Assembly: GCA_038025085.1 (NCBI GenBank)
Contig: CM076144.1
Location: 32,795,501 to 32,859,500, forward strand
Reading direction: 5' to 3'
From: Tetragonia tetragonoides
Taxonomy: Eukaryota > Streptophyta > Magnoliopsida > Caryophyllales > Aizoaceae
DNA length: 64,000 bases
A program made the translations under genes and the position numbers. Under the pieces are notes generated by a model. That model saw nothing but the letters and a program-made list of their open reading frames with translations, was not told the DNA's origin and did not search any database. This document shows positions 47,090 to 60,700 of this stretch, piece by piece (the stretch's first letter is position 1; each line of letters starts with the position of its first letter).

Positions 47090-48009
47090 CGGCCCGTTTG
47101 GTTCAAATGATGGAATGTAAATGGAATGGAATCAAATAAGGGGATGGAATAGTAATAGTATCCATTACTTTTATTAGTTGTTTGGTTAAATACTTGAATG
47201 GAATCCCATGTAATCAATTTCCTTTCTTTTACTTTCTTATTGTTTGGTTCACTAAGAAATATCAATGTTTTTATTATAAAAAATTCTAATTATTTTTCAA
47301 GGTATAAGATGAAAGTCAAAATATAATTATTAAAAAGGAAAATAAAATAATTTCGCCTTCCAAGTTCCAAGCCTGTAAGCCACGTAACTCTCTCTCTCCT
47401 ATTTTAAAACAAAAATCCACACGCACACTCTCTCTCCTATTTTAAAAAAAAAAGGAAAAAAAATCCACACACACTCTCTCCTTGGCTTTTCCCTTCTGTT
47501 TGCTTTATCCCCAAAAGCCAAAACAACCATCACCGTCTTTTTCTCACATCAGCCATTAAAATGCTGATTTCTCGCAACAGTTCTTGAGATGTTGGTCTAA
47601 TCAGGAAAATCGTTGATTTCGCAGCAAATTTCCCATTTCTAAAATTGTAAAAACAAAAAATGCGTGGATGTAAAAATAAAATAAAAAATCAAAATTTGGA
47701 GACAAGCATCAGAATAGGGGCAGGAGACAGGAGGCTCGGCGGAGGAAGAAGGGGGTCCACTAGGAGCGAGAAAGACTGGAGCGGGATCGGCGGGGAGCTA
47801 GGGGACAAAGTCGAGCGTTTTAGTTTATGTTGATACCAGAGGGTAATGAAAACTGATTCCTTGGGGGTGAGGTGGGTTTCAAAATGGGGGGTTTGATTAC
47901 CAGAGAGTAAGGGAGTGGATTACCAGTTGTCTCCAACCAAACAACCTCAAATGGAGTCTGTTACTTAATTCCGTTTCTGAGCCAGGAAAATGATGAACCA
48001 AACGGGCCC
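47090..48009. mobile_element. PIF/Harbinger-like non-autonomous DNA element, copy 2 (inverted)
   Basis: It is the reverse complement of the element at 41490-42474. The ends are (C)GGCCCGTTTGGTTCAAATGATGG and CATTTTCCTGGCTC-type sequence read inward from GGGCCC. The putative 3-bp target is TTA (47087-47089) versus TCA (48010-48012). It is 920 bp long, with no transposase frame and no end duplication. Confidence 0.82.
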
Positions 48010-48012
48010 TCA

Positions 48013-48704
48013 GTGTACATGTAGCATTTTCCGATTGTCTCCGCGCTATTCCAGATTTGTGCAAAGACTATTTAAATGACCCTGACCAAAAGTAACAAAT
48101 TTTTTTGAAATTTCCGAATAATGTTAGGATACATAACATTGCGTAAAGCTCATGAATCATGTTTCAAGTCACATTAGAAATATAACATTATGAATATCGT
48201 ACATCAATTGCTGTCATGTGACGAATCAACAGATAAATTACAAATGATAGTGGGCAGATGATACCTTGCCCTTCGAACTATATGCCAATTTATATGTATA
48301 CACATAAGGTACATTGCAATACAGAGGCACAAAGCAGGCTACTGCAGAAGGCTTCATCTCCAATATGAGTACCTCTCTGACGATGCTACTTCACCTTTGA
48401 AGATAGAACCCTCATACATAGGGCCCTTGGCAGATTCAAGGTTGTCAAATGGCTTGAAGTGGTAAAGAACCTCCCATTCACATCACTTCGACTGGCTTTG
48501 AATACACATTGACAATTTTGACGACTTTGAGACCACTTGCAGAACGGCATCCCAACCACATTGAAAATGTTAGGATAGTTGTAAGAGATCCCAATACTTG
48601 TGCTGGAAGTCAACATCCTTTTCAGGTCACATGCACAAGAAATTTGCATCAGCAGTGCACTAGCTTTGGTCACCCATAAAAGGTTTGGTCATCTGCTGTC
48701 CACA
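48013..48704 (-). other. Likely 3' UTR of the PHD/GNAT gene
   Basis: This stretch lies between the Harbinger-like element and the stop codon at 48705. It contains one 95-codon open frame (48673-48386), which looks accidental. No polyadenylation site was fixed. Confidence 0.4.
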
Positions 48705-51700
48705 TCATACGGCATCATGATCAGATAAGGGCAACAAAGTCTCCTCAAGGCCACCATCAGTAGCCGGAGAGGAAGGATTCGCACTACTATGAGCACTTGC
48801 TTCAATATTGCTCACTGGTTGAGCATTGGCAACTTGAAGATTAATGTCATGTGCATGATGCACCTCACTCTCCAAAAGTGCCTGATTGGAATCAAGTTGA
48901 TGCTTCTCCTGTCCAACATCCCCTTCATTCTGAGCAGGAATGTCAAAAGAAACATCACTAACCGGTTGAACTCTGGCACAAATGTCATGTGCATGATGTA
49001 CCTCAGCCTCCAAAATAGCCTGACTACTATCTCTACATGAATCAAGCTGAGGTTTCTCCTGTTCAACACCCCCTTCATTCTGAGCAGAATTTTCAAAAGA
49101 AAAACCACTAACCTGTTGAACACTGACACCTGCAACATCACATCCATGATGGACCTCACCCTCTAATTTTGTCTGATTACTATCTCCAGCACAGTGATCA
49201 AGCTGAGTCTTTTCTAACCCAACATTCCCAACGTTCTGCTCAGAAACTTCACAAATATTAACTGCTTGGACACCAGCAACTTTAACAGTCATGCCATGTG
49301 CATGACGCACCTCACTCTTCGAACTTTCCCGACTACAACCAATATCACAAGAATCATGCAGAGGCTTCTCTACTCCAATACTTCTAACATTCTGGACAGA
49401 GGTATCACAAGACGAATTGCTAACTGATTGATCGCTAGAAACTCGGACACTAATGTCATCCGCATGATGCACCTCAACCTCCAAATTCTGCTCCGTACTA
49501 CCTCCATTACAGAGATCAGGCTCAGGCTTCTCTAATCTGACAGCACCTTGACTCACATTTGGTGGAGATCTGTGCATTCCATCAGCAGGTGTGGCCAATA
49601 ATTCCATTGTCTGAGGGCTGGAGCAAACATTATCATCTTTGGCAGGACCTTCACTAGCACCATCTACTTCAACTTCCATAGAGTCGTGAATAATGCCATC
49701 GACAGGAGATGCTATCTTTGGTTTTATCACTACGACATCATCATGAGATATTTTTGTTGAGGACTGATGTTCCCCATCAGCAGCAGATCCACTTTTTGAA
49801 CATAAAGACCCAGAAGTCAGGTCATGTTCATCATTCCCACGTAAATCGGTTAACAAGGCATCTGGTTTTTCAGCTATGGGAACATCAGCCGGAGTCAATC
49901 CTGTACTTACATCAGCCTCACTAGCTTTTTGCTGCAACTTACAGTCCGTAGATGCCTCCATATCAAGCTCCCCAATTCCAAGGATGTCTGCATTTGAATC
50001 TGGGAAATTTTGCACCTTCACATCACCAAAAGATTCATTTAACTTGGTGTCCAATTGCAATGCTGAGCTAATATTCCCCTGGCCTTCCTCACTTGAAACT
50101 GGCGGTTTGACTTCACTGGTGACATCTGCAGAAGCACTACGCAACGAAGGCTCGACTTCATCACAAACATCTCCGGAAGTACTATGCGGAGAAGTAACCA
50201 AGGCATCTGGGTTACCAGCTACGGATTTATCAGCTGGTGGCAATCCTGTAGCATCATCCATACTAGCTTCTTGCTTCAACTTACAGTCAGTAGTTGCTTC
50301 CATGTCACACTTTTCAGGAGAATTATTTAAGAATCTCCCAATCTCATGTTTGTCTACACTTGAATCTCGGAAATTTTGAACCTTCACATCACTAACAGAT
50401 TCATTTAAGTTTGTGTCCAATTGCAAGGTACAGCTTATCTTCCCCTGCCCTTCCTCACACGAAACTGCCGGCTTAACTTCATTGGAGATATCTACAGACG
50501 CACTATGCAATGATTGCTCAACTTCATTGTAAACATCCCTGGAAGGACTATGTGGAGAAATTGTCAAGGCATCTGGGTTACCAGCTAAAGAGAGAACAGA
50601 CGGTGGCAACCCTGTACCCGCATCAGCCTCAGTAGGTTCTTGCTTCAACTTACAGTCAGCAGTTGCCTCCATATCATTCTTTTCAGGAGAATCATTTATG
50701 AACTTCCCAACCTCATGCATGTCTGCAATTGAATCTGCAGAAGACACCAGCTTAACTTCATTGGAGACATCTCCTGAAGCACTATGCAATGAAGACTCAA
50801 CTCCATTGCAAACATCTCTGAAAGTACTATGTGGAGAAGTTATCAAGACACCCGGGTTATCAGCTATGGAATTATCAGCCGGTGGCAATCCTGTACCAGC
50901 ATCAGCCTCACTAGCTTCTTGTTTCAACTTACAGCCAGTAATTGCCTCCATATCATGTTTTCCTGGAGAATTATTAAAGAATTTCCCAATCTCATGAATG
51001 TCTGTACTTGAGTCTGGGAAACTTTGCATCTTCACATCACTAATAGAATCATTGAACTTGGTATCCAACTGCAGTGCAGAGCTTATATTATCCTGGCCAT
51101 CCTCACGCGAAACTGGCAACTTAACTTCACCGGAGACATCTGCTGAAGAACTACGCAATGAAGGCTCGACTTCATTGCAAACATCTCGGGAAGCACTATG
51201 CGGAGAAGTTATCAAGATATCTGGGTTACCAGCTATGCAGTTATCAGCCGGTCGCGATCCAATACCAGCATCAGCCTCGCTATCTACTTGCTTCAACTTG
51301 AAGTCCAGAGATGCTTCCATATCATGTTTTCCAGGAGAATCATTTAAGAATTTGCCAATATCATGAATTGTACTTGAATCTGGAAAAACTTGCATCTTCA
51401 CATCATTAACAGATTCATTTAAACTGGTGTATGCAGACCTTATATTTCCCTGGCCGTCCCCACCAGAAACTGGCACTTCACTGGAGACATCTGCAGACGC
51501 ACTACACAGTGGAGGCTCGACTTTATTGCAAACATCTCCAGAAGTACTATGTCGTGAAGTTTCTTTGACAGAGGCCACTGCATCTCGAGAACAGAAATCA
51601 TTATCAGATTTATCATTGATCCTATTGTTATCCAGTACAGAAGCAGCAGTGCTAGGCCCAGGAGAAACATCCAGATCACAATTGTTTGTCAAATCAGGCA

Positions 51701-54700
51701 CAACCAAGGGGTTATGTCCAACTTCAAGTGAACGAACACCTACAGTACAAATTCGACCATTAATTACTTCAGTTCAATAGCAAAAGAATGTCAGGCTATC
51801 ATATACTAATCAACCAGTGCTACCTGAATCTCTTTTCATGCTCTCTTGATCCAGAAGCTTCTTGATGAGCATATCAGTTCCTGGGAAAGCCAACATATTC
51901 AATGTTTTCATTTCTTGCTTATCTTTGTCCCGAAGAGCACTGAAACCAAAAACTGTAGTCCAAGTATCCATCAACTCAGAGATCGCAGGAATTATCAGTT
52001 TCTCGATCTTAAGAAAGTGCAAAGCCTGAGACATGGAAAATACACATCTTAATCAGCAGAAGTGAATATTTATCCAATTATATATAATGTCATCGCCAGG
52101 GAAAAGCCAGTGGATGTGCAACTAGTCAAGATTGGAGGGTTTTTTCTTTAAGTTTTTCTTTTTATATTTACTTTAGTGAGGACGCCCACAAGGCCACAAG
52201 TGTAGTTCTCGGGGGTGGTGGCTATTATTGTTGCTTGATGGGATTGTAGGAGATATATTGGAGAATTCAAAAAAATAAGAATCTCTGAAAAAATTTGAAG
52301 ACAATATGACCACAATAGTGTACAGTACACATGTAACATGAATATCAAACCACTCAAAAGTTCATGAAATGTTTGCATGGACATACAGAAATATTAAACG
52401 GGGGACAGCAATGCCTCAATGAGCCATGTAGTAAACTCTTCTATGGCAGAAAATTCGGGTTGAACTGAAAACTGAACACTGAGACACCTACAAACTCAAA
52501 TGCAGCAAGGTCGCTGAACTACAAACTTGAAGGGCACACGTTAACAAGGTGCAGTGACCACAAACAGGATGCTCTATTGTCACATTACCTCACAATTTGA
52601 ATTATAGGTTATAAAATATGTCGTTTTGCAGCAACCTTTTTTTATTATTTCTTTCTTTTTCTCTCAGCTGGTAACCCAATGAATTTTCCGGAAAAACGTG
52701 ACACTCCATTTGCAAGAAACTCCAATATTAGCAATTCCTTAAGCACCTACTCTACCATTTCCTTGTCACTAGTAAACATCCTACTTCCCATTCTACAGAC
52801 GAGTGATCATCATTAACAAAGCACTTCTCACCTACCCGTTTTTTTCCCGGACATTCAGGAAAGGAGACATCCATTACCCTCACACTGATTATGATGCAGG
52901 TTATAAACTGTAGCGTCTGGGAAAATATGTTTTTTGAGAGAACAGTCCTCAAAGGTACATTTCTTATAAATGAAAATTATCCATAGATAATTAACATCAT
53001 TACTATCTTTGGCTTTTGATATGGAAGGGAGTTCTGTAAAATTTGTTTACTCCATAATTAACTTGAAAACACAGGCACAAAAGCTAGCCGAAGGTTTCAC
53101 AGCAATACCGATTCAATAGCAGAAAAAAGTCGACGGCACATCCCTTGACGCCTGTAGATATGGCGAGTTCCAATGAATGGCATTTCGGCAAACTGAGTAC
53201 CACGTATTCTGAGAAGAAATTAAAATATCTGTCAGTTGAAAATTCATGAACTGCAAGCAAATGTAGAATAGTAATGACCACAGTCCCACTTGGAAACATT
53301 TAATGAAATGGGGATCGAATAAAGATTGGGATGGGTGTGCACGCGAAGCAGGTGTCTGTCTTTACATGGAACCTTATCAGCATTGCCATGCATATTACAG
53401 TGATCACAGTCTAACTCTTCACCTGGTAATATCATAGGCAATCAAGACTTTCAAGCGTCACGCCAGAAACGGCACTAAACTATAGGAAATAAAGTCTTTG
53501 TTTTTAAGGCTTTATTGTCAAACACATCAAATGAAGTCGAAATCACTGAGCAGCCTCAAAAGGTTTGAGTTGGTTCTTCCTAAGACCCCTGAGCATTAAA
53601 TCTTGGCGAAAATTATCCCCTATTATTATTTTATTTTTTCAAAGATAACATGCGTGTCCAAGCTTTGCTTGACTAATCCCATGGGCCTTGAAGTTAATGA
53701 CCAGGAAAACCTCCAGTGGCCCTGAGGGGTCTCGAACCTGAGACCTCTTGAATACTTCTCAGATATCTTACCAGCTGAGCTACCCCCTATTATCTATCAT
53801 CATAGAAGCTTCGTTAGCGTCCAGTGACCGTAAATCTTTTCTGGCCCCAATACAGGGATAGACATGAATATAAATTTCAAACCCCCTGATGGGTGACTAC
53901 AAGGTCCAGAGCCATTAACAGTTTTGATTCTTGCAGGAACAAGTCGAAAATGTTGGGATGTCTAGCTAGCATATCCCATAAACCTTTAAAAGTAGACAGA
54001 CAGTATCATTTGGAAAACCAAGGAAAACAGCACAGCCCTGCCACCAAGGGAATCATACTGAGATGGTCCTTACTCAGTTAAAGTCCAAGGTGTTCACCTA
54101 CCATCAGTGGCGTAAATAAGCATAAAACAGTAAGCAGATAATATAATGCTAGAGCAGCATGAAGCAATGTAACAGATACCTGATAGATGCTGCAGACACT
54201 ATTTCATCTCCTCTTTCCAATACAGCAGTGTAAAATCCACTGTAGTTTAGTCTAGTTATATTTGATCTGCACAGGAAAATAAATTAGTTGCCAGTCCCCA
54301 ACACTCAACAGTCATCACCTGGCAAACGATGCACAATATCCGCCACAAAAACTTACCAAAGCTTGACTTTATCCCATAGATCCAAATATTCTACATATAT
54401 GCAGCAAAACTAAAAGATTTTTTACTTAAGTTTTGGGAGCTGATCAATAAATTGGCTCATTTCCAATGATGCAAAGTCTGACTGTCTCAAGAACCACTGA
54501 GCAGATCTATAGTGAAATGGGGTGGAAAACCAGGGCTACATCTCAAGAAAGATTTTCCTTTCATGTTTGAAACACTAGTAGGTGAATAATATAACTGTGT
54601 CTCATGTAAAATCTACAGTTGTTAGTTTGCAGGAAACAATTTTATTTCGTGTTCTGAGTTTAGCTTGGTACAACAGAACAGACTAATATCAGAAAACGGT

Positions 54701-57700
54701 CACAGACACATAAACGCTGCTGATTCGTGCCCCTGCATGATTGCTATCACCACTATGTCGCACCTGACCCTTAATGCCATAGTACATAGCTGTTTTCCTC
54801 TCAGGATTTACAACAAGAACCAACAGATAACTCCAAACTCTTACCTAAACCAAGGAATAAATTTACTCACTAAACATGAGAATTTCTTGGTACTTGCAAC
54901 TTTGAAAGGATGGTTACAAACACTGTCTTAGAGACACAACTAAACAGTATCAGGCTAATCCATACCATCAGAAATTTTGCTGAGTATCATTTTAGTGTGA
55001 AATACAATTCAGAAAATTTGCCAGCAACTACCATAAATGTACCACCTTTTGAGTTTTTGGTACCACCAACCTTTTAAGAACTTCTTTTCAAACAACCACC
55101 TTCTATGACCTATTTGTTTTAGACACTACGTTTTCACAGAATGTGGTCAAATTTCAGCGTTTATCGGACCAAAATGCCCTGTTCAGTTTTCCCCCTACTC
55201 GCTTTTGTTCCTACCCCTCCCCTTTAATGTTTTTTCTCCTCTATCTTCTTCTTTCTTTCCTCCATAGCATCAGCATCAATGACTTATTCCCACCCTTTCC
55301 TCTCTCTCTTTTATCTAGAGCATCAGCAATACATACCAAAGCAAAAACAAGACACAACAACAACAACAACAACAACCCAGTAAGTGTCCCGCCTAGGGCG
55401 GGGTCTGGGGAGGTCCATATGTACGCAGTTTTACCCCTAACTAGTCGCCTAGAAGAGAGACTGTTTCCGAAAGACCCACAAAAACCTTTTTTTTTTTTTT
55501 TTCGAAAATGCATTTGAAAACGTTTTTTTTTTTTTTTAGAGCAGTAAAGAATGATCAAAAGGGCAAGGGAAGTAAATCAGTCAACATACTAACACAAGAT
55601 TCTACTTACTGAGCAACATAAATTGAAGGAGACGCTACAGGCTATAAACAAACTGAATCAACCTCTAGTACTAGCCAATGCACAACCCTAATCTAACGCG
55701 GATCCTCTACAAGGATCCTGCTACGCCATACTCTCCTATCTAGGACCAAGTCCTCGATAAGATCTAGACGGGTCAAATCCTGCCTGATTACCTCTTCCCA
55801 AGTCTTCTTCGGGCGTCCTCGTCTTCGTTTACAATCTCTAAGTATAATTCTCTCACCCCTTCTCACCGGTGCATCATGATGTCTCCTCCTCACATGCCCA
55901 AGCCACCTAAGCCTTGTTTCTCGCATCTTGTTGTCGATATCGGTCACTCCCACCTTGCCTCTCAACACTTCGTTCCTAATTCTATCTCTTCTTGTAGAGT
56001 TGCACATCCAACGAAGCATCCTCATCTCGGTCACCCGCATCTTCTGCACATGCACCTGCCTCACCGGCCAACACTCCGCCCCATATAGCATAGAGAAGAT
56101 ATTTTGGTATAACTTTGCCAATCGATTATTGTTCACGGAATAAGCGTAGAGAAGATGAGAGAGATAAAAAGATTAGAGGGATGAATAATAAAAGAATAGT
56201 AATACATAGATTCATTTTGCAAGGCTCAAATTGATGAGCATTTCTCTAATATGGAGTTTTGTGGACTATTGGAGTGGATAATTGTGATGTATAATACCTG
56301 AACTAATTGGTTAGGTCTAAAAACGTTTGTTTGGTATTAATACACCGTGAGGATTTCATTGCGTACTGTGAAGTAATCTGCCAAGAGCTTTGTCGAACAT
56401 TTCAAAGTAGTAAGAAATCGAATTTTTTAGGGTTAAATGGAAAGGAGATTGAAGATATGGAGTTGCAGGCTTGCAGAAAGAAAATCAAAAACCCACACAT
56501 GAATTTCTGTGATTTCTTCAGAACTTCTTACGTTTTCAGTTCAACAATGGCAGAACTTCGAGCACTGAAATCTAATTAAGAGAATTGAAGCGAGATAGAG
56601 GAGCTATTTGAAGGAGAAGAACAGAGAAGAGAGACAACGGCGAAGAAGAAAAATGTCTGGTTCTCATGATTATTAAAATGAGGAGAGGGGGAAGAAGGAA
56701 ACAAAGGGGAAAATAAAGAAGAGCAATTTGGTTAGTTCAAGTCTCAATGTTGCCGGAAACAGACAAGAGGTAGTGCCTTAAAAAGTAATGGGTCATATAA
56801 GATTAAAAGGTAGCTTGTTTGAAGAAATAAACAATGGAAGCTAGTTACCACAACAACAAAAAAAAATTGATACATAAAAGGGTAGCATCTGGCAATTTTT
56901 GTATAATCTTATGTTAGAGTTTTCAGGTTTAGCTTCGTTGTATATCATTTGCAGAACAGAAATGTCAAGGGCGGGAAATAAAAGGTAACAAACTTGTTCT
57001 TCTAATTGCATACTGATGGTAGTGAAAAGTGAATAGTTATCCATCAAAACGAAAAAATCTCAGCAAGCGCACCAAAAAACACTTAAATCATTTTCATGTA
57101 AGAAGGCATGGTTGAACTCATGAACTGCAATCTTCTTTTAGAAAAAATTGAGAATGTTATAACTGTCTGTTAATGTTTCTCAACAACTGGAGACTTAAAG
57201 TTCCTGCAGATATCATGCTTTAGTTTTCAACATTTAGTATCAATTATAGAAATATCACTACTGTGACATCCGATAAAGAGAAACATGTAAAGAGCAACCA
57301 TGAGATAGCAACTCTATAGCGTTCATGAAGAGGTTTAATTCCCAGGAGAAGTATCATAAGCAGATAAAAACACATAAGATGAGATAACCGCTTAATCTGA
57401 AGCCCAAAGAATCTTACCCGCAATTGTAGAGAACACTATGAATCATATTGATACCACTCCTCCTGTCAATTATGGGCAAAAAGCACTCATCCACAACAGT
57501 CAGAGCAACAGCCAGTTTAGAGTTCCACTCCACCCGCTGTGGATACCCTCGACTGGATGTATCAGAATCGAGGTCCGTGCGATGAATGAGAGACCAGCAC
57601 AGTCCCGCTTCCAATTCATGTTTGACACCCAGAAGCTTCTGCAAGTGCTCAAAGAGCTGGCCAAGCAACAAAGATGAGTACATACTACATTGAAGCTTCA

Positions 57701-60700
57701 AATACAAGTTAACAAATTTGAAAGGGTAATATCTTGAGGCTATCCAGAAGTCAAATTCTTCTACAAATTCCCCTAAACATCTGCAATCTCCATTGCTGAC
57801 TTCAGTTATCCTAATCTAGGGAATCTCCATTGCTGACTTCAGTTATCCTAATCTAGGGAGGTTACTATTCACAGATAATGCTACAGGTTCCATCTATTGT
57901 ATCTTAGATCTTTCTCATATAGTTTATAAAAGAAAAATATTTTATTTCAAATTTACTATTTTAGCAGTAGTGCAAAGAATGTCACTTTTGGTAACATAGT
58001 AGTACTTGTGATTTCCATTGTACTGTAAGTTAATTTTTCAACTCAACAGCTCTGCTGTTGTTGCCATTTATTGAAGGATGCAGGCAAAGGGTACAGCGGA
58101 TATTTAAGCATTCCCCCAAGGGCATGTGCATTGGTGGCCTTTTTTTCTTTGTCATTGACCATTTTTATCTACCCTCCACCTCAACTCCCTTCAATTCTAT
58201 AACACGATCAATATCCCTCTCTTCATTTATGACCAAACAAATTGGTCACGACCAAGTTTCTCATTGGTCATTCTCTCTCTACATAAAAAGATGTTACCAT
58301 GTGTGCGCCACCCACAAGCACAAAAAGTGAATCAATTTTGGTCAGGACCACAAGTGATTTTGATCACCACTTACTGGAAAATTGGGTTGCTGTAGGGTTT
58401 ATTTTGGTCATGACCAAAAAACATAATCTTTTTTTTTTTTAGATAAGAAAATTTTTATTGATGAATCAATGAAAAAATACAAAAAGGTGGAGGACAAGAA
58501 GTCCTCAATAGGAAAGCAAACACATATCTACAAGTCCCGCCACTGTAACTGGACAAGTGTAAGGGGGACACCAAGTTCAACTCTATAGCTAAGAAGGTAA
58601 TATTTTTCATGGGACAAAGGAGTATATGAATATAGGAATGCTATAAAAAAAACTCTATAAAGAGAAAGGGAGCCGCAATTTATATATTTTCCAAAAGAAA
58701 TCTAGTTGTCACACTTAGCAATTTTGCCCTCCGAAAGCCATCTCAAGTTCTCAACTTACACATTCACAGATCAACATTAATTCATTTAACATGTTCAGAC
58801 TTTAGAATAGCTCCATCCAACAGAGAAAGGGAAGTTCCAGCCAAAATAATAGCCAACACCAAGCACAAGTACACAAAGCAAAGTATACAAGAGCAAGATT
58901 ATCAAAAGGCAACTGACTGCAAAAGGCAGGCCTGCCACGAAGGAAAAGGCTTCAACCATTTCACCTCATGATATCAAGGAAAAAATCAGCCAATCATAAA
59001 GAGAGAAGAAGGGTATCAATTTCTCACTTCATATCTTCTTGACTGGTAATAGTTAAATTGTATGACCACGAGAAAATATATACTAAAAGTAGAGGCCAAA
59101 AGACAGGCATAACAGCTGAATACCTCTTGACACCTCTTCCCACAAAACGAAACAGGAATATCTGAGTTGACAGGAGTATCAACCATCTCCTCCAAGCATG
59201 AAGAGTGATCTAAGTGAAAAAACAGGTTAAACATAATTAGAACATCAACATGAAGTATTGGCTTGGAGGCCCTGAGGGGAGGGGTCAACTTAAGCAAACT
59301 AACATCCATCAGCAGAAAAGGAAATTTACATTTCCCCTCACAAAAGGTGCATGTGAGTATCTTATCCTGTCTTGTATCATCTCCTTCTGCCAGGCTCACA
59401 TCTGCAAGGCCGCAATATTTGCATGAACAATGAGGACAGTGCCAATCGCCAGGGGGAAGCATCTGCAAGAGGATAAATATGGTCTGTTAAAAGGCTGAAC
59501 AGCTGCTTCAAATTATGATGCAACAAGAATTCAAGCCCCGTCTTCCATTTCAAAGAGAGATGGAGGTAGTCAACTACCGGGCCATTGACCCAGACTGGCT
59601 GGGAGGAGGAGCGAGAATCAAATCCATACAAGAGAGCTCAGTCCAACCCAAGACGCACTGGACTGGACTGGCACAGTGGCAATAGCAGCCAATTCAACAC
59701 TGGGGTATTAAAATTGATAAGAAACCATTTGCTGACATACCCTCGCCTGATGGGGTATCTTATCTCATCTCATATATACAATTTGGTCCATTTGGTGTGG
59801 AGCTGACACGTGGTCCGACGTGGATGCTTATGCTAATATCCATGCCATCAATGCTTATAAAAATTCCTAATGCACATGTACATAGAAGTAACGCAAAAGA
59901 TGAAAAGAAACCCAAGAGTTTGTAACATTTGTTGTATTCATAAGGCAATTATCATGAATATATTAATTAAGTACACATATAGTATTATGCAAAGTAATCT
60001 AAAGTTCTGAAAGTTTAATTTAATTTACAGACATATTGTTTTACCTTACATTAAATTACATAAGTTTCATAATATTATTTTTATCATTTCGTAGGCATAA
60101 TCGTGTCTCTTACAGCCAAGGTGTCATTTGCCAATAAACCATATTAGAGTATTAAGGGTGTGGCTGCATAACAAGTATTTATTTATCTTTCACTATTAGT
60201 ATGCTTCAACAGCACTATGACATATAGTCGTAAACTTCACGACGGGATTTGCCATAGAGTATTTGCTCGAGGAGGCGCTTTGATTTCCTACTTATCATTA
60301 ACTTCTCAGGGGAAAGAAAGGGCAAAACCACAAAGTAATACTCCCTCCGTTCCAAATTGAGCTTCCTATTTCTTTTTACGCGGTCTACGAGACAACACTT
60401 TGACCATCAATAACTATAATTATATTAATATCAAAATTATAAAAAGTTGATATTGTGAAAGTAACAATTAAAAATGAATCTAAGAATACTATTTTGATAT
60501 TGTAAATCTTCGTATTTCTTTGACAAATCAGAAGTCAAATTTTATAAAGTTTGACTCAAAAAGTCCAACAGGAAGCTCAATTTGGAACGGAGGGAGTAAT
60601 AAGGATGACACTTGGACGACCCCTTGACATGACATTAACACCTAAAATACACTTATGTAGTATAATACAACAGAATCTAAAAGTCAGATCCATTGCCCTC

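Noticed and set aside
48386..48673. 95-codon minus-strand frame directly after the PHD/GNAT stop codon
   Set aside because: It lies in the likely 3' UTR, has no family resemblance, and the upstream frame ends cleanly after a consistent 1010-codon exon.
49876..51366. Series of plus-strand frames of 99-167 codons over the repeat exon
   Set aside because: They are shadows of the minus-strand tandem repeats. They recur with the same period and lack independent support.
53629..53790. Functional tRNA gene on the minus strand
   Set aside because: A and B boxes are present but the acceptor and anticodon stems cannot be closed, and a non-tRNA body and A-rich tail follow. A second related copy exists, so this is a SINE.
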